DNA of 64,000 bases from CAYRSS01 sp964426945 (GCA_964426945.1 CAYRSS010000008.1:1-64000); one strand, 5' to 3'. Shown: positions 51,596 through 60,511, numbered from the stretch's first letter. The notes: generated from the letters alone by a model not told the origin. Numbers and translations: made by a program.

Positions 51596-53508
51596 GCGCG
51601 GGGTCCCCCCGGCTCGTCGGCCGGGTCGAGGCGGGCCAGGGCGTCTTCGAGCATGGTCGAGACATCTCTCGAGCCGTCGCGCACGGCCGTCACGAAGTCG
51701 ACGTCGCGGTCGAGCTGCCGCCGGGCGATTTCCGCTTCATCGGCGCGAACCGCGCTGATGCGCCGGTCGGCGCTGTACCGGCGGATCTCGGCGAGCTGCG
51801 TGGCCATGTTGACGATGCGATAGGCCCGGCTGTCCTGGCTCACCTTGGCGCGAAGCTCGTCCACGCGGATCAGCCGCCTGTTGAACTTCGCCGGATCATG
51901 CGTGAGAGTCCTCAGCTCGCCGAGCAGGCCGATCATCTCCTCGCACAGGCCGGCGACGTCGGCCAGCTCCTGCCGCCGCTTCCGGAGTACGGCCGCGGCC
52001 TGCGACCCGCGCGACGGGTCGCGCCAGCGCGTCTCCTGCCGATAGGCGAAGCGCCGCGGGTCGATGGGCCGCGCCGCGTGGCGGGCCAGCGCCTCCTCCA
52101 AGGGCATCGCCTGCGTCCCGCGGATGCGGGCGCCGCCTTCTGTGGCGTTGATGACCGTCGTCGGCGTCAGCGCGATGTCCTTTTCAAACTGTTCGAGGTA
52201 GGTAAACAGCAGATCGTCGGTATAGAGCGGTTCGCCGTCGATTCCCTCTACCTTGCGCAGGATCTCCCCATTGCGGGCGATGCGATCCCACTCCTTCGCT
52301 TCGATGGTCGAGAACCGGTTCAGCTCGCTACGCCACGCCTGATGGACCTCGACCCCGGGGATGTAGAACACGTGGCCGGTGAAGGCCAGGTCCTGCCCGA
52401 TGAAGATGATCGGGTTACAGCCCATGTACACGGCGAGGTAGAACGCGAGGTGCGCGACCGTGGCCCCCGCCTTCAGCCCGGCCCGCCGCCCGAAGGACTC
52501 GCCGAGGACGAGCTCTGCCCAGTCGTTGCCCAGTAGCGAGACCGGCCCGGGATAGCCGTCGATGACGTGCCAGGTCGCTTTCGGCTCGGCGACGAGGTGA
52601 ACGCCGGACAGGTCGCCCACGCCTTCGAAGAACTTTCGCGACATCTCGTGAAAGTCGAGGCTGGTGACGAAATCGGGGGTAATCCCGCGCGACAGCAACG
52701 GCCCCAGCGTGGTCTGCACCGCGCAAATCAGCGCCCGCCCCTTCGCGGCGGCGAGCTGGTCGATGTTCCGCCGAAGCGACGGGCCGGCCGACACGATGAT
52801 CGCCGGGTCGCCCGCAAAGCGGTCGCGCAGAATGTCAATCGGCGGCGTTGAGACATAGGTCGGCAGGTTCATCGCGATGTTGCGGCAGGTGGTCCGGGCA
52901 TTGCCCACCAGCGTCAGCAGCGACATGCGCGTAAAGGCGAAGAACTCGGTGAGGAGCCGCGAAATCGCGCTGATGGGCCGGGCGCTGCGCTGCATCGAGG
53001 CGGGATGACGCAGGAACTCGGCCCCGAGCATGATCAGTGCGCTGTGCGTCCGCAGCAGGTCGTGCAGCCGGGCCTTGTCCTCATCGACGAGAAACACGAC
53101 GCGGCCGGCCTCGATGCCCGCGGACAGGTCGCACGCGGCCAGGCCGGTGGCCAGCATGCGCAGGTCGGGCTCGATCACGATGACCAGCGCGTCGCCGACG
53201 AGCCGATCGAGCAGTGCCCGCACGTGATAGCCCAAGGCGAATCCGTAGACGACGAAGCAAAACCGCTCCTCGACGGTCACGGTGGCGGCCAGCTTTGCGG
53301 CTTCGCCAATCGGGTCGTAACGGCTGTGCAGGGAGATATCGCGGCCGTCGTCAGCGGGGGCGCGGGTGGTGTGACCACCGCTGCGGGCGGGCTCCAGCGG
53401 ATAACGCTCGTCATCTTCCACCGCGTCGACGCGCACGGCGAGCTGCGGGTCGCGGCGCCACAGCGCCCGCATGTTGGCCAGAAACGGTGTCGAGGCGGTG
53501 GTGATCAA
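51592..53508 (-). CDS. Maf/DUF115-type motility accessory (flagellin glycosylation) protein
   Basis: A 638-residue cytoplasmic protein of the Maf (motility accessory factor, MptE-like DUF115) family. The core is around residues 210-400: DPAIIVSAGPSLRRNIDQLAA (a GPS loop typical of DUF115), ALICAVQTTLGPLLSRGITPDFVTSLD, HLVAEPKATWHVIDGYPG, and GATVAHLAFYLAVYMGCNPIIFIGQDLAFTG. Maf proteins transfer nonulosonic acids onto flagellin. The start is TTG at 53508 behind GGAAG; Met13 at 53472 is the alternative. The C-terminal 150 residues are helical (LAEIRRYSADRRISAVRADE). It forms a two-gene unit with the downstream nucleotidyltransferase-like gene. No flagellar genes are in the window, so another glycan target is possible. 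Confidence 0.8.
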   Translation of the reverse strand: MITTASTPFLANMRALWRRDPQLAVRVDAVEDDERYPLEPARSGGHTTRAPADDGRDISLHSRYDPIGEAAKLAATVTVEERFCFVVYGFALGYHVRALLDRLVGDALVIVIEPDLRMLATGLAACDLSAGIEAGRVVFLVDEDKARLHDLLRTHSALIMLGAEFLRHPASMQRSARPISAISRLLTEFFAFTRMSLLTLVGNARTTCRNIAMNLPTYVSTPPIDILRDRFAGDPAIIVSAGPSLRRNIDQLAAAKGRALICAVQTTLGPLLSRGITPDFVTSLDFHEMSRKFFEGVGDLSGVHLVAEPKATWHVIDGYPGPVSLLGNDWAELVLGESFGRRAGLKAGATVAHLAFYLAVYMGCNPIIFIGQDLAFTGHVFYIPGVEVHQAWRSELNRFSTIEAKEWDRIARNGEILRKVEGIDGEPLYTDDLLFTYLEQFEKDIALTPTTVINATEGGARIRGTQAMPLEEALARHAARPIDPRRFAYRQETRWRDPSRGSQAAAVLRKRRQELADVAGLCEEMIGLLGELRTLTHDPAKFNRRLIRVDELRAKVSQDSRAYRIVNMATQLAEIRRYSADRRISAVRADEAEIARRQLDRDVDFVTAVRDGSRDVSTMLEDALARLDPADEPGGPRA

Positions 53509-53537
53509 GGGGCTTCCATTCCCACCGGGCCGGCCGC

Positions 53538-54140
53538 TCAGGCGATCCGCTCCGCCCCGGCGGCGAAGGCCACCGGCTGGACAATCGCCGCCGCGAGGCG
53601 CCGCTCATACTCGTCACGTGGAATCTCGATCGTGCCGAAGCGCGCGAGATGCGGGGTGACGAACTGCACATCCAGCAGCATCATGCCCAGGGCCCGCATG
53701 CGTTCCACCAGGTGAACCAGCGCGACCTTCGAAGCGTCCGTGAGCCGGTGAAACATCGACTCGCCGAAAAACGCTCCGCCGAGGGACACACCATACAGCC
53801 CGCCTACGAGGGAGTCCTGCTGCCGGCACTCCACGCTGTGGGCGAAGCCGAGCCGATGGAGCGTGACATAGGCTGCGTGGATCTCCGGCGATATCCACGT
53901 GCCCTCGGGGCGCTCGCCGCAGGCGGTGATGACGGCCTCGAAGTCGCGGTCGATCCAGACTTCGAACCGCTTCTGCTGCACCGCGGCGCGAAGCGAGCGC
54001 GTCGTGACGAATCCGTCCAGCTCGATGATCGCCCGCGGGTCGGGCGCGAGCCAGTGGATCCGCCCCACGTCGTCACCCATCGGGAAAATGCCCTGGGCGT
54101 ACGCGGTCAGCAGTAACTGGGGCGTCAGCCTGCGGTTCAC
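53538..54140 (-). CDS. aat: Leucyl/phenylalanyl-tRNA-protein transferase
   Basis: A 200-residue aminoacyl-transferase of the bacterial N-degron pathway: it moves Leu or Phe from tRNA to N-terminal Arg/Lys of proteins, marking them for ClpS-ClpAP. Family blocks are all present: LLLTAYAQGIFPMG, IHWLAPDPRAII, TWISPEIHAAYVTLHRLGFAHSVE, SLVGGLYGVSLGGAFFGESMFH, ASKVALVHLVERMRALGMMLLDVQFVTPHLARFG. The length is slightly below the usual 220-240, the difference falling at the ends. 29 bp from the Maf-like gene on the same strand; whether they share a transcript is not clear. Confidence 0.93.
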   Translation of the reverse strand: MNRRLTPQLLLTAYAQGIFPMGDDVGRIHWLAPDPRAIIELDGFVTTRSLRAAVQQKRFEVWIDRDFEAVITACGERPEGTWISPEIHAAYVTLHRLGFAHSVECRQQDSLVGGLYGVSLGGAFFGESMFHRLTDASKVALVHLVERMRALGMMLLDVQFVTPHLARFGTIEIPRDEYERRLAAAIVQPVAFAAGAERIA

Positions 54141-54204
54141 AATGAGCGTCCCCGGACCGACGGCATTGTACGCCGCGGGGGCGACAGGCGGAACCGCGCG
54201 GCAT

Positions 54205-56256
54205 TCACTCGCCGCTGCGCAGCAAGCGCAGGGCGTTCAGCGCGACGAGCACTGTGCTGCCCTCGTGGCCGATGACCGCCAGCGGCATGGGGATCGAGCC
54301 CGCCAGGGCGAACACGCTCAGCACGGCAATCACGCCCAGCGCGAAGGCCAGGTTCTGCCGCACGATCGACCGGGTGCGCAGCGACAGGCCGCGAAGCCAG
54401 GCGACCGCCTCGATGCGGTCCTTCATGAGCACGATGTCGGCGGCGTCGAGCGCGACGTCGGCGCCCATTCCCGCGATGGCGATCCCGGTATCCGCCGCGG
54501 CCAGCACGGCCGCGTCGTTGACGCCGTCGCCGACCATCACCAGCGTCCCGTGCGCGGCGCTCAGCTCCTTCGCGGCGTCGAGCTTGTCCCGCGGGTCGAG
54601 CCCGGCGCGGTAGCCGTCGAGCCCGAGCCGACCGGCAACTTCCGCCGCGACCACCTCGTGGTCGCCCGTCAGCATATCCAGGCGCGTGATGCCGAGGCCG
54701 CGGAGCCCCTCGATGCACGCGCGGGATCCCTCCCGCAGCGAATCCTCGAACGCCAGCAGCCCGGCCGCCCCGTCGATCGTGAACGCCGAGACGGTCCGCC
54801 CGGTTGAGCGGATGGCCGCGACACGATCCTCCAGCGCGGCGGCCACGGCCCCGTTTTCGAGTCGCTCTGGGCGGCCCACCCAGACCGTCCGGCCGTCGCT
54901 GCGCCCCCGCACGCCGTGGCCCGGTTCGGATTGATAGTCGCTCACCGTGCCGGCGCGCAGCTTGCGCTCGGCCAGTCCCGCCATGACAGCGGACGCCAGG
55001 GGGTGCGTGCTGGATGCCTCCACCGCGCCGACGTGCCGCAGTGCCTCCTCCACCGACATCCCGGGCGGTGGGGCGACCTCGACGAGTCGCATCCGTCCGG
55101 TCGTCAGCGTACCCGTCTTGTCGAAGACAAACGTGCGCGCCGCCGCGATGGTCTCGAGGTGTCGACCGCCCTTGATCAGCACGCCGCGACGGGCGGCCGC
55201 CGCGATGGCGGAGAGGTAGGCCACGGGCGTGGCGATGATCAGTGCGCAGGGGCTGGCGACGATCAGCAGGGTGATCGCCCGGCGCGCCGCCTCTTCGCCG
55301 CCCAGGCCGAACCCCAGCCAGGCGACCAGCCAGGTGGCGATGGTCGCGACAATCACCCCCGTCGAGTAGCTCGGACCGATCCGGTCGATGAGGCGCTGCG
55401 TGCTGGTGCTCTGCTGTCGGGCCTCGCTGACCAGGGCCACGACGCGCGCGAGCGTCGTATCGGTCGGAGCCTTGGTGACCCGCACCAGCAGTCGCCCGTC
55501 GCGGTTGTGGGTTCCCGCAAACACGGGGTCGCCCGCCGCGCGGTCCTGCGGGACTGACTCGCCGGTCAGCGCCGATTCGTCCACCGCCGAAGCGCCGTCG
55601 ATCACCTCGCCGTCGAGCGGGATCTTCTCCCCGGGGCGTACGAGTATCAGCCCGCCAATAGGGACGCTGCGCAGCGGCACACGGCGATAGTGGCCCTCGT
55701 CGCGCGCGGCAGGTTCGCCGTCGGCAGTCTCCGCCAGCGTGGCCTCCTTCGGGGCCAGATCGCGCAGGGCGTGGATTGCGGCTTGCGTCCGGCCGAGCGC
55801 GTAACCTTCCAATCCGCCCGAGAAGGCGAAGAGGAACAGCAGCAGTGCACCTTCAAACGGGCTTCCGATCGCAGCCGCAAGGACGGCGGCCAGCAGCATC
55901 AGCACGTCAATATCGATCTGCAGCGCCCGCAGCGATTCCCAGACGGACTTGATCGCGGGCACCCCGGCGGCCGCGAAGCCCAGCAGCGTCAGCAAGTGCT
56001 GCACCGGCAGCGGGCCGCCGGCGAGCTTCAGAATCCAGGCCGCCAGAAGCAGTGCTCCAGCGCCGAGCGCCGTGATGATTTCAACGTGGGCCTCGATCCG
56101 CTGGGCTGCGGGGGTGAGGAAGACGCCCGTCGCACCCTCGTCCGCGTCGATGACGGGCTCGTCGGCCAGAACGGGGTTGAAGACCTCCCGTCGCGGCGCG
56201 ACGAAGCGGCCGAGCCGGCTTTTGCGGCGAGGCGTCTCGATATCGCGCTGCGTCAT
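54205..56256 (-). CDS. P1B-4-type heavy-metal-exporting ATPase
   Basis: A 683-residue P-type ATPase. Landmarks are actuator TGES (231-234), the transport-site SPC in VASPCALIIATP (335-337), phosphorylated Asp379 in FDKTGTLTTG, GDGVNDAAVLAAADTGIAIAG, and in the last TM helices HEGSTVLVALNALRLL. SPC together with HEGST is the P1B-4 signature (CtpD, CzcP, PfeT), associated with Co2+, Zn2+ or Fe2+ efflux. It has no N-terminal metal-binding (HMA) domain, as usual for this group. Hydrophobic blocks at about 60-140 and 300-355 are as expected. The start at 56256 forms an ATGA overlap with the upstream membrane-protein gene, so the two are coupled; an open frame further upstream runs antiparallel to that gene's codons and is not used. 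Confidence 0.9.
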   Translation of the reverse strand: MTQRDIETPRRKSRLGRFVAPRREVFNPVLADEPVIDADEGATGVFLTPAAQRIEAHVEIITALGAGALLLAAWILKLAGGPLPVQHLLTLLGFAAAGVPAIKSVWESLRALQIDIDVLMLLAAVLAAAIGSPFEGALLLFLFAFSGGLEGYALGRTQAAIHALRDLAPKEATLAETADGEPAARDEGHYRRVPLRSVPIGGLILVRPGEKIPLDGEVIDGASAVDESALTGESVPQDRAAGDPVFAGTHNRDGRLLVRVTKAPTDTTLARVVALVSEARQQSTSTQRLIDRIGPSYSTGVIVATIATWLVAWLGFGLGGEEAARRAITLLIVASPCALIIATPVAYLSAIAAAARRGVLIKGGRHLETIAAARTFVFDKTGTLTTGRMRLVEVAPPPGMSVEEALRHVGAVEASSTHPLASAVMAGLAERKLRAGTVSDYQSEPGHGVRGRSDGRTVWVGRPERLENGAVAAALEDRVAAIRSTGRTVSAFTIDGAAGLLAFEDSLREGSRACIEGLRGLGITRLDMLTGDHEVVAAEVAGRLGLDGYRAGLDPRDKLDAAKELSAAHGTLVMVGDGVNDAAVLAAADTGIAIAGMGADVALDAADIVLMKDRIEAVAWLRGLSLRTRSIVRQNLAFALGVIAVLSVFALAGSIPMPLAVIGHEGSTVLVALNALRLLRSGE

Positions 56257-57047
56257 GGCGTCACCGAGCTGCCCGCGGTCAGCCACGCGGCCAGGAAGTG
56301 GGCCGTTCCCCCCGCGACCACGGCCAGGACCAGCGTACCGGCGAGCATGGCGACCGCACTGCGACCTGTCGTGCGACCCGTCAGCCAGGCAATCAGCGCG
56401 GCCATGACCGTGCCTGCGCCGATCATCCACCATCGTTCGCCGCCCGGGCCCAGCAACCACAGCGGAAGCGTCAGCACGAGCCCCGCGGCGGCCGCCGCCG
56501 CGAAGTTCCACAGCCCCACGGCCAGGGGATGATTCATGTGGTGCATCGACAGGCCGAGTTCCTCCTCCATCATGACTTTCAGGAGTCGGTCGTCGTCGGA
56601 GGCGAGCGTGTCGACGATCTGCGTGAGTAGCGGTTCGCGGAAGCCCTTCGCCGCGTAGAGGGCGCGCAGTTCGTCGCATTCGTGGTCGAAGTTTTCGCGG
56701 ATTTCGCGACGCTCGCGTTGAAGCTCGGCGGCAAACCAGGCGATCTGGGCGGCCGTCGCGCGTCCCGTGCCCACGGCGTAAACGAGCGCGATGCACACGG
56801 CCAGCGCGACGAGCAGCGGGGCGTGCATAACGTGGTTCGTGGTCGACTCGAGCAGCACCCAGACGATCCAGATCAGCAGGAGGGCATCCCGCGCTGAGAC
56901 GAGTATGCGCCGCCAGTCATCGACGGGGCCGAGGTGCGCCTCGCCCGCCAGCATTGTGCGGGCGCGGCGACGCGCTTCGCCGACGTGGTCGGCAATGTCG
57001 AGAGGCTCGCGGCTGTCGCCCGCGGGCTGCTGGGCGGGTGTTACCAT
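56253..57047 (-). CDS. VIT1/CCC1-family-like membrane protein (metal transporter relative)
   Basis: A 264-residue membrane protein. Two TM helices follow residue 50 (DALLLIWIVWVLLE, PLLVALAVCIALVYAVG). A charged amphipathic region (QRERREIRENFDHECDELRALYAAKGF, then IVDTLASDDDRLLKVMMEEELGL) matches the metal-binding domain of VIT1/CCC1 iron/manganese transporters with its row of Glu residues. After it come FAAAAAAGLVLTLPLWLLG and two further helices. The canonical first helix with DG(I/L)VTT is replaced by SARDALLLI, so it is a divergent member. ATGA overlap with a P1B-4 ATPase gene suggests joint control of Fe2+ or Mn2+. The ATG start at 57047 has a weak ribosome site. Confidence 0.78.
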   Translation of the reverse strand: MVTPAQQPAGDSREPLDIADHVGEARRRARTMLAGEAHLGPVDDWRRILVSARDALLLIWIVWVLLESTTNHVMHAPLLVALAVCIALVYAVGTGRATAAQIAWFAAELQRERREIRENFDHECDELRALYAAKGFREPLLTQIVDTLASDDDRLLKVMMEEELGLSMHHMNHPLAVGLWNFAAAAAAGLVLTLPLWLLGPGGERWWMIGAGTVMAALIAWLTGRTTGRSAVAMLAGTLVLAVVAGGTAHFLAAWLTAGSSVTP

Positions 57048-57092
57048 GCGCCCACAGCATAGCGCGCCGTCGCCACGCGGGAAACGGGGAGG

Positions 57093-59627
57093 TCAGGAAC
57101 CCGGCCCTTCGAAATGCGGAATCAGGTCGAGCCAGTCGGCGAGCTCTACCACGCCGCCCTGGCCGCCCAGGTCGAAGGTCTGGCACTTGGGGTTGGTGTA
57201 GGCGCCGAAGCAGCGCTGCAGGTGGGTGATGTCGTACAGGTCTACATCGCCGTCAAAGTCGCTGTCGCCGGGAGAGCCGTTCCAGATGCAGGCCTGCGAG
57301 GCCTCGTCGCACCAGGCGCCGTCGGCGCAGGGTTCGCCGAGGCTCATGCAGGCGCCGTCCAGGCAGACCTCCTGTCCGTTGCAGAACACCCGGTCGTCGC
57401 ACTCCAGCGGTTCGCCCGCGACGCAGACCCCCTCCGAGCAGGAGTCCCCTACCGTGCACGGGTCACCGTCGCTGCAGGGGCCGCTGTTCTTGGGATCAAA
57501 GCGGCAGTTTCCCGTGACGCAGCGGTTCTCGGTGCAGGGGTCGCCGTCGTCGCAGTCCGACGCTTCGTCGCACTCGCTGCCGGTGCAGGCGATGAACACG
57601 GAGCCCGGGCCCTCCTCTTCCCGGAAACCGCCGATCCGCACCAGGTAGCTGTTGCCCGCGACGCCGGGGAAGGCCAGCACCGACTGCAGGCCGCAGCCGT
57701 CATCGTTGCAGGCGATCGCCGAGGCTCCGGCCGGACAGCCGCAGCCCTCGTAGACCGCCACCTTGGTGTCGTAGAGCGCGTTGCACAGGTCCACGGTCAC
57801 CAGCCCCGTGCAGGAGGCGGTGTAACAGTACCAGACATCCTGCGAGACCTGGCTGTTGTTGAAGAACGTGCAGATGCCCGGCTCCGACGGGCCGTCGGTC
57901 GTCGCGCCGGTGGTGTCGAAAAAGGTCTCGCCATCACCGACGGGCACCGTGTTCACACATTCGTCGTTGGAGGGGCAGATCGGGGCGTCAATCGTCAGCA
58001 CGCCCTGGCCGCTCTCTCCCGCGTAGCCGCCGACGCGAATGAGATAGTCCTGCCCCTCCATCATCGTGAAGAACAGCGCCGACTGGAGGCTGGCGGGGCC
58101 GCAGAAGCTGCTGTCATGGTCGCAGTGCAGGGCGGAAGGTCCGGCGGGGCAGCCGGCTCCCTCATAAACGGCCAGCATCGTATCGAAAGAGGTACCGCAG
58201 AGGCGGATGCTGGCCTGCCCCGTACATGGCGCGTGGTAGCGGAACCAGACGTCCTTGTAGAGCTGCCCGTCGTCGCCCGGGTTGCAGGTGCTGCCCTCGT
58301 TGGGGCCGTCGGTGGTGGCGCCGACCGTCGTGAAGTTATAGGCGCCCTCGGTCAGCACGATCGCGTTGGCGCAGCTGTTGTTGCCGGTCAGCGGTTCGAA
58401 GCGGCAGTCCGCCCCGCAGCCGTCGCCGGGCAGGGTACCGCCATCGTCACACTGCTCGGGGCCCTCGATCAGGCCGTTGCCGCACTCGCCGTAGATCGAG
58501 AAGGCACCGGCGAGGTCGTCCGCATGCAAGTCGCGCGGATCGAGGTTGCACGAAGTCGTGCCGCCGTACATCGTCGCATCAGCGATGAGCGAGTGTCCAA
58601 GCCCGAGGCCGTGGCCGAATTCGTGCGTCGCGACCGCCTTCAGGTCGAACGTGCCGGCGGGGCAGCTCGCCGTGTGCCCGGCCCAGAATGAGAAGTGAAA
58701 GTTGTTCAGGCGGATGTCCCACTCGACCAGGCGCTGGCTCTGGAAGCACCAGAACACGGTGCCGGCGACAATGTCGCTGCTCATCTGGCCGCTGTGATCG
58801 AAGAGCACGACATTCTGCCCGTCGAAACCGGCCTGGGCGGTGGTTGATGTGCCGCCGTAGGTGAACTCGAAGTTGGTACCAATCGCGTTCCAGACGGATT
58901 CGCCGAAGCGGATCGCTGCGATCTGCTGCGACCCGTTGCCGCAGTGCGGCCCCGCGCAGTTGGTGTTAATGCGATAGGGCTCGCCCATCGGCTGGGGGAT
59001 GTGCGTCCAGTTACACTGAAGCGTGGCGAAGCGGAGCGGATCGGGGAGGGTGAATTCGCCTTCGTAGCTGGTGACCGTCTGAGGCACGACGACCTCGGGT
59101 AGCGCGGCCTGGATTTCTTCGATCAGGCTCGCCAGCGGCCGCATCGTGGACTCTGCAATCCCCGGCGGCCCGCCTTCGGTCTGGACCACGAGCACACCGT
59201 CGGTAAGGAATGCGCCTTGGTACGCCCCGACGAGCCGGTTCTCCGGACCCGCCAGGAAGAGCAGGGCATGGTCACCCGCGACCAGCGTGGGGTGCTCGCC
59301 GGAGAAGGCGCTCAGGTCGCCCACGGTACCGCCCGGCATTTGCAGATGGAGGGAAACAGGCCCGCTTCCCTTGAGGTTGTCCGTGACTGAGAAGGCGACG
59401 ACCGAGTCGATCATGTGGCCGGCGGGCGTCCAATCCGAGACGACCCCGATCACGTCGCCGACGACGATTCGGTCTGCCTCGACGGCAAGCTGCGCGACGT
59501 TCTTCTCTACGACCATCGCCTGGAGCCGGGCGACGCCGAACAGCGTGACGATCAGCGCGGAGCGGAGGGCGCTGCGTCCCCTGCGCTGTCCGGCCCGGCC
59601 GCCCTGTGCGGTGCTCGCTATGCTCAT
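57093..59627 (-). CDS. Secreted metzincin metalloprotease with dockerin-like C-terminus
   Basis: An 844-residue exported protease. A signal peptide (RSALRSALIVTLFGVARLQA) and an N-terminal beta domain precede the protease domain (about 185-345). There the zinc motif HEFGHGLGLGHS (HExxHxxGxxH) is followed by the ATMYGG Met-turn, as in matrixin-like metzincins. Then come a Cys-rich CGNGLIEGPEQCDDG segment, two related beta domains (NNSCANAIVLTEGAYNF and NDECVNTVPVGDGETFF), a run of disulphide-rich CDDGDPCT modules, and a dockerin-like end (GDSDFDGDVDLYDITHLQR). All three zinc His and the catalytic Glu are present. The ATG at 59627 has GAAGAGG upstream. Likely function: degradation of extracellular proteins by a protease held at the cell surface. 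Confidence 0.85.
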   Translation of the reverse strand: MSIASTAQGGRAGQRRGRSALRSALIVTLFGVARLQAMVVEKNVAQLAVEADRIVVGDVIGVVSDWTPAGHMIDSVVAFSVTDNLKGSGPVSLHLQMPGGTVGDLSAFSGEHPTLVAGDHALLFLAGPENRLVGAYQGAFLTDGVLVVQTEGGPPGIAESTMRPLASLIEEIQAALPEVVVPQTVTSYEGEFTLPDPLRFATLQCNWTHIPQPMGEPYRINTNCAGPHCGNGSQQIAAIRFGESVWNAIGTNFEFTYGGTSTTAQAGFDGQNVVLFDHSGQMSSDIVAGTVFWCFQSQRLVEWDIRLNNFHFSFWAGHTASCPAGTFDLKAVATHEFGHGLGLGHSLIADATMYGGTTSCNLDPRDLHADDLAGAFSIYGECGNGLIEGPEQCDDGGTLPGDGCGADCRFEPLTGNNSCANAIVLTEGAYNFTTVGATTDGPNEGSTCNPGDDGQLYKDVWFRYHAPCTGQASIRLCGTSFDTMLAVYEGAGCPAGPSALHCDHDSSFCGPASLQSALFFTMMEGQDYLIRVGGYAGESGQGVLTIDAPICPSNDECVNTVPVGDGETFFDTTGATTDGPSEPGICTFFNNSQVSQDVWYCYTASCTGLVTVDLCNALYDTKVAVYEGCGCPAGASAIACNDDGCGLQSVLAFPGVAGNSYLVRIGGFREEEGPGSVFIACTGSECDEASDCDDGDPCTENRCVTGNCRFDPKNSGPCSDGDPCTVGDSCSEGVCVAGEPLECDDRVFCNGQEVCLDGACMSLGEPCADGAWCDEASQACIWNGSPGDSDFDGDVDLYDITHLQRCFGAYTNPKCQTFDLGGQGGVVELADWLDLIPHFEGPGS

Positions 59628-59985
59628 GGAAAAGCGGCCTCTTCCCCGGCGAGGCTGCGAAGCTTCGCCGCGGCGCATATCGTCATCCCCGCGCGCTGTG
59701 CAACTCGCGGTTCGACCGGTTGAAAAAGCGAGGAGACTTCAAGGGAGGACGGTCGCGGCGTGTCGCGGTCCGCCCCCACAATCCGGTACGAATCGGCGTG
59801 CGTCCCGCAACCGATGCGCGGCTCCCCGAGCCATCAAACCATACCCCCCCTAGACGGACCTCGATTATGAAGGATCGCTGCCGCCGATTCAAGGGACCGA
59901 TAAAGCCGCAGTGGATTCGGCCTGTCAGATTCTGTCGGTTCCGCTTGCGGTCGGGAGCCGGGATCGGCGACCCTGTCGCGGTCGG

Positions 59986-60016
59986 GCGCACTGGCGGTCA
60001 GTCGCCGCGCTTTTTT
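59986..60016 (+). terminator. Orphan intrinsic-terminator-like hairpin
   Basis: GCGC-act-GGCG (59986-59996), loop GTCAGT, CGCC-GCGC (60003-60010), then six T (60011-60016). It has the form of a rho-independent terminator on the plus strand, yet no plus-strand gene is annotated upstream. Confidence 0.45.
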
Positions 60017-60026
60017 CAGATTTCGT

Positions 60027-60053
60027 TGTCGATCGGCGTGCCACCCGGGCGTC
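60027..60053 (+). promoter_or_regulatory. ECF42-type promoter of the DGPF gene
   Basis: TGTCGA (60027-60032), 17-bp spacer, CGTC (60050-60053). As I recall, ECF42 sigma factors recognise TGTCGA at -35 and CG(A/T)C at -10. The site is 60 bp before the DGPF start and the matching sigma factor is encoded in the same locus, which makes it a likely autoregulated promoter. Confidence 0.65.
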
Positions 60054-60112
60054 GATCCCGTAGAGCCGGTCGTGTGATCGGCTGACCGACTCCCGATTCG
60101 GAGAGAAGACCG

Positions 60113-60472
60113 ATGCAGTACATGCTCCTGATTCACTCGGACGAAGGCTCTTACGCCAACATGACGGAGGCCGAAGGCAAGCAGCTCATGGACGGGTACT
60201 GGAAGTTCACGACGGAGCTTCAGGCCGCGGGTGGGCTCGTCGCTTCCCACCGCCTGCAGCCCACGCACACCGCCACGACCGTCCGCGTCCGCAAGGGCGA
60301 GACCATGCTCACCGACGGCCCGTTCGCCGAGACGAAGGAGCAGTTCGGCGGTTACTACCTCATCAACGCGGCCAACCTCGACGAGGCGATCAAGTGGGCG
60401 TCGAAGATCCCCACGGCCAAGTATGGCTGTGTCGAGGTCCGGCCCATCTGGGAGATGGGCGGCGAGGGCTGA
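60113..60472 (+). CDS. DGPF/YCII-related domain protein
   Basis: A 119-residue YCII-like ferredoxin-fold protein with the name-giving motif MLTDGPFAETKEQFGGYYLI, plus MQYMLLIHSDEGSY at the start and YGCVEVRPIWEM at the end. DGPF proteins are the conserved genomic partners of ECF42 sigma factors; their molecular role is not settled. Here the sigma gene lies two genes downstream and the promoter in front has the ECF42 form. GGAGAG precedes the ATG. The gene is followed by an exceptionally strong hairpin at 60512-60554. Confidence 0.9.
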   Translation: MQYMLLIHSDEGSYANMTEAEGKQLMDGYWKFTTELQAAGGLVASHRLQPTHTATTVRVRKGETMLTDGPFAETKEQFGGYYLINAANLDEAIKWASKIPTAKYGCVEVRPIWEMGGEG

Positions 60473-60511
60473 CGAGCTCTGCCATGCGGCGGCCGCGCGG
60501 CTGCCGATCCC

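Larger units (their letters stand above)
59628..60112. other. 485-bp divergent intergenic region
   Basis: No convincing gene. It carries the promoter region of the protease gene (minus), an isolated terminator-like hairpin (59986-60016) and an ECF42-type promoter for the DGPF gene (60027-60053). A 72-codon open frame from 59868 crosses the hairpin and has no recognisable product. Confidence 0.45.

Noticed and set aside
59868..60084. A 72-codon plus-strand frame from ATG 59868
   Set aside because: It crosses the terminator-like hairpin and the ECF42 promoter, has no clear ribosome site and encodes an Arg-rich peptide without motif.
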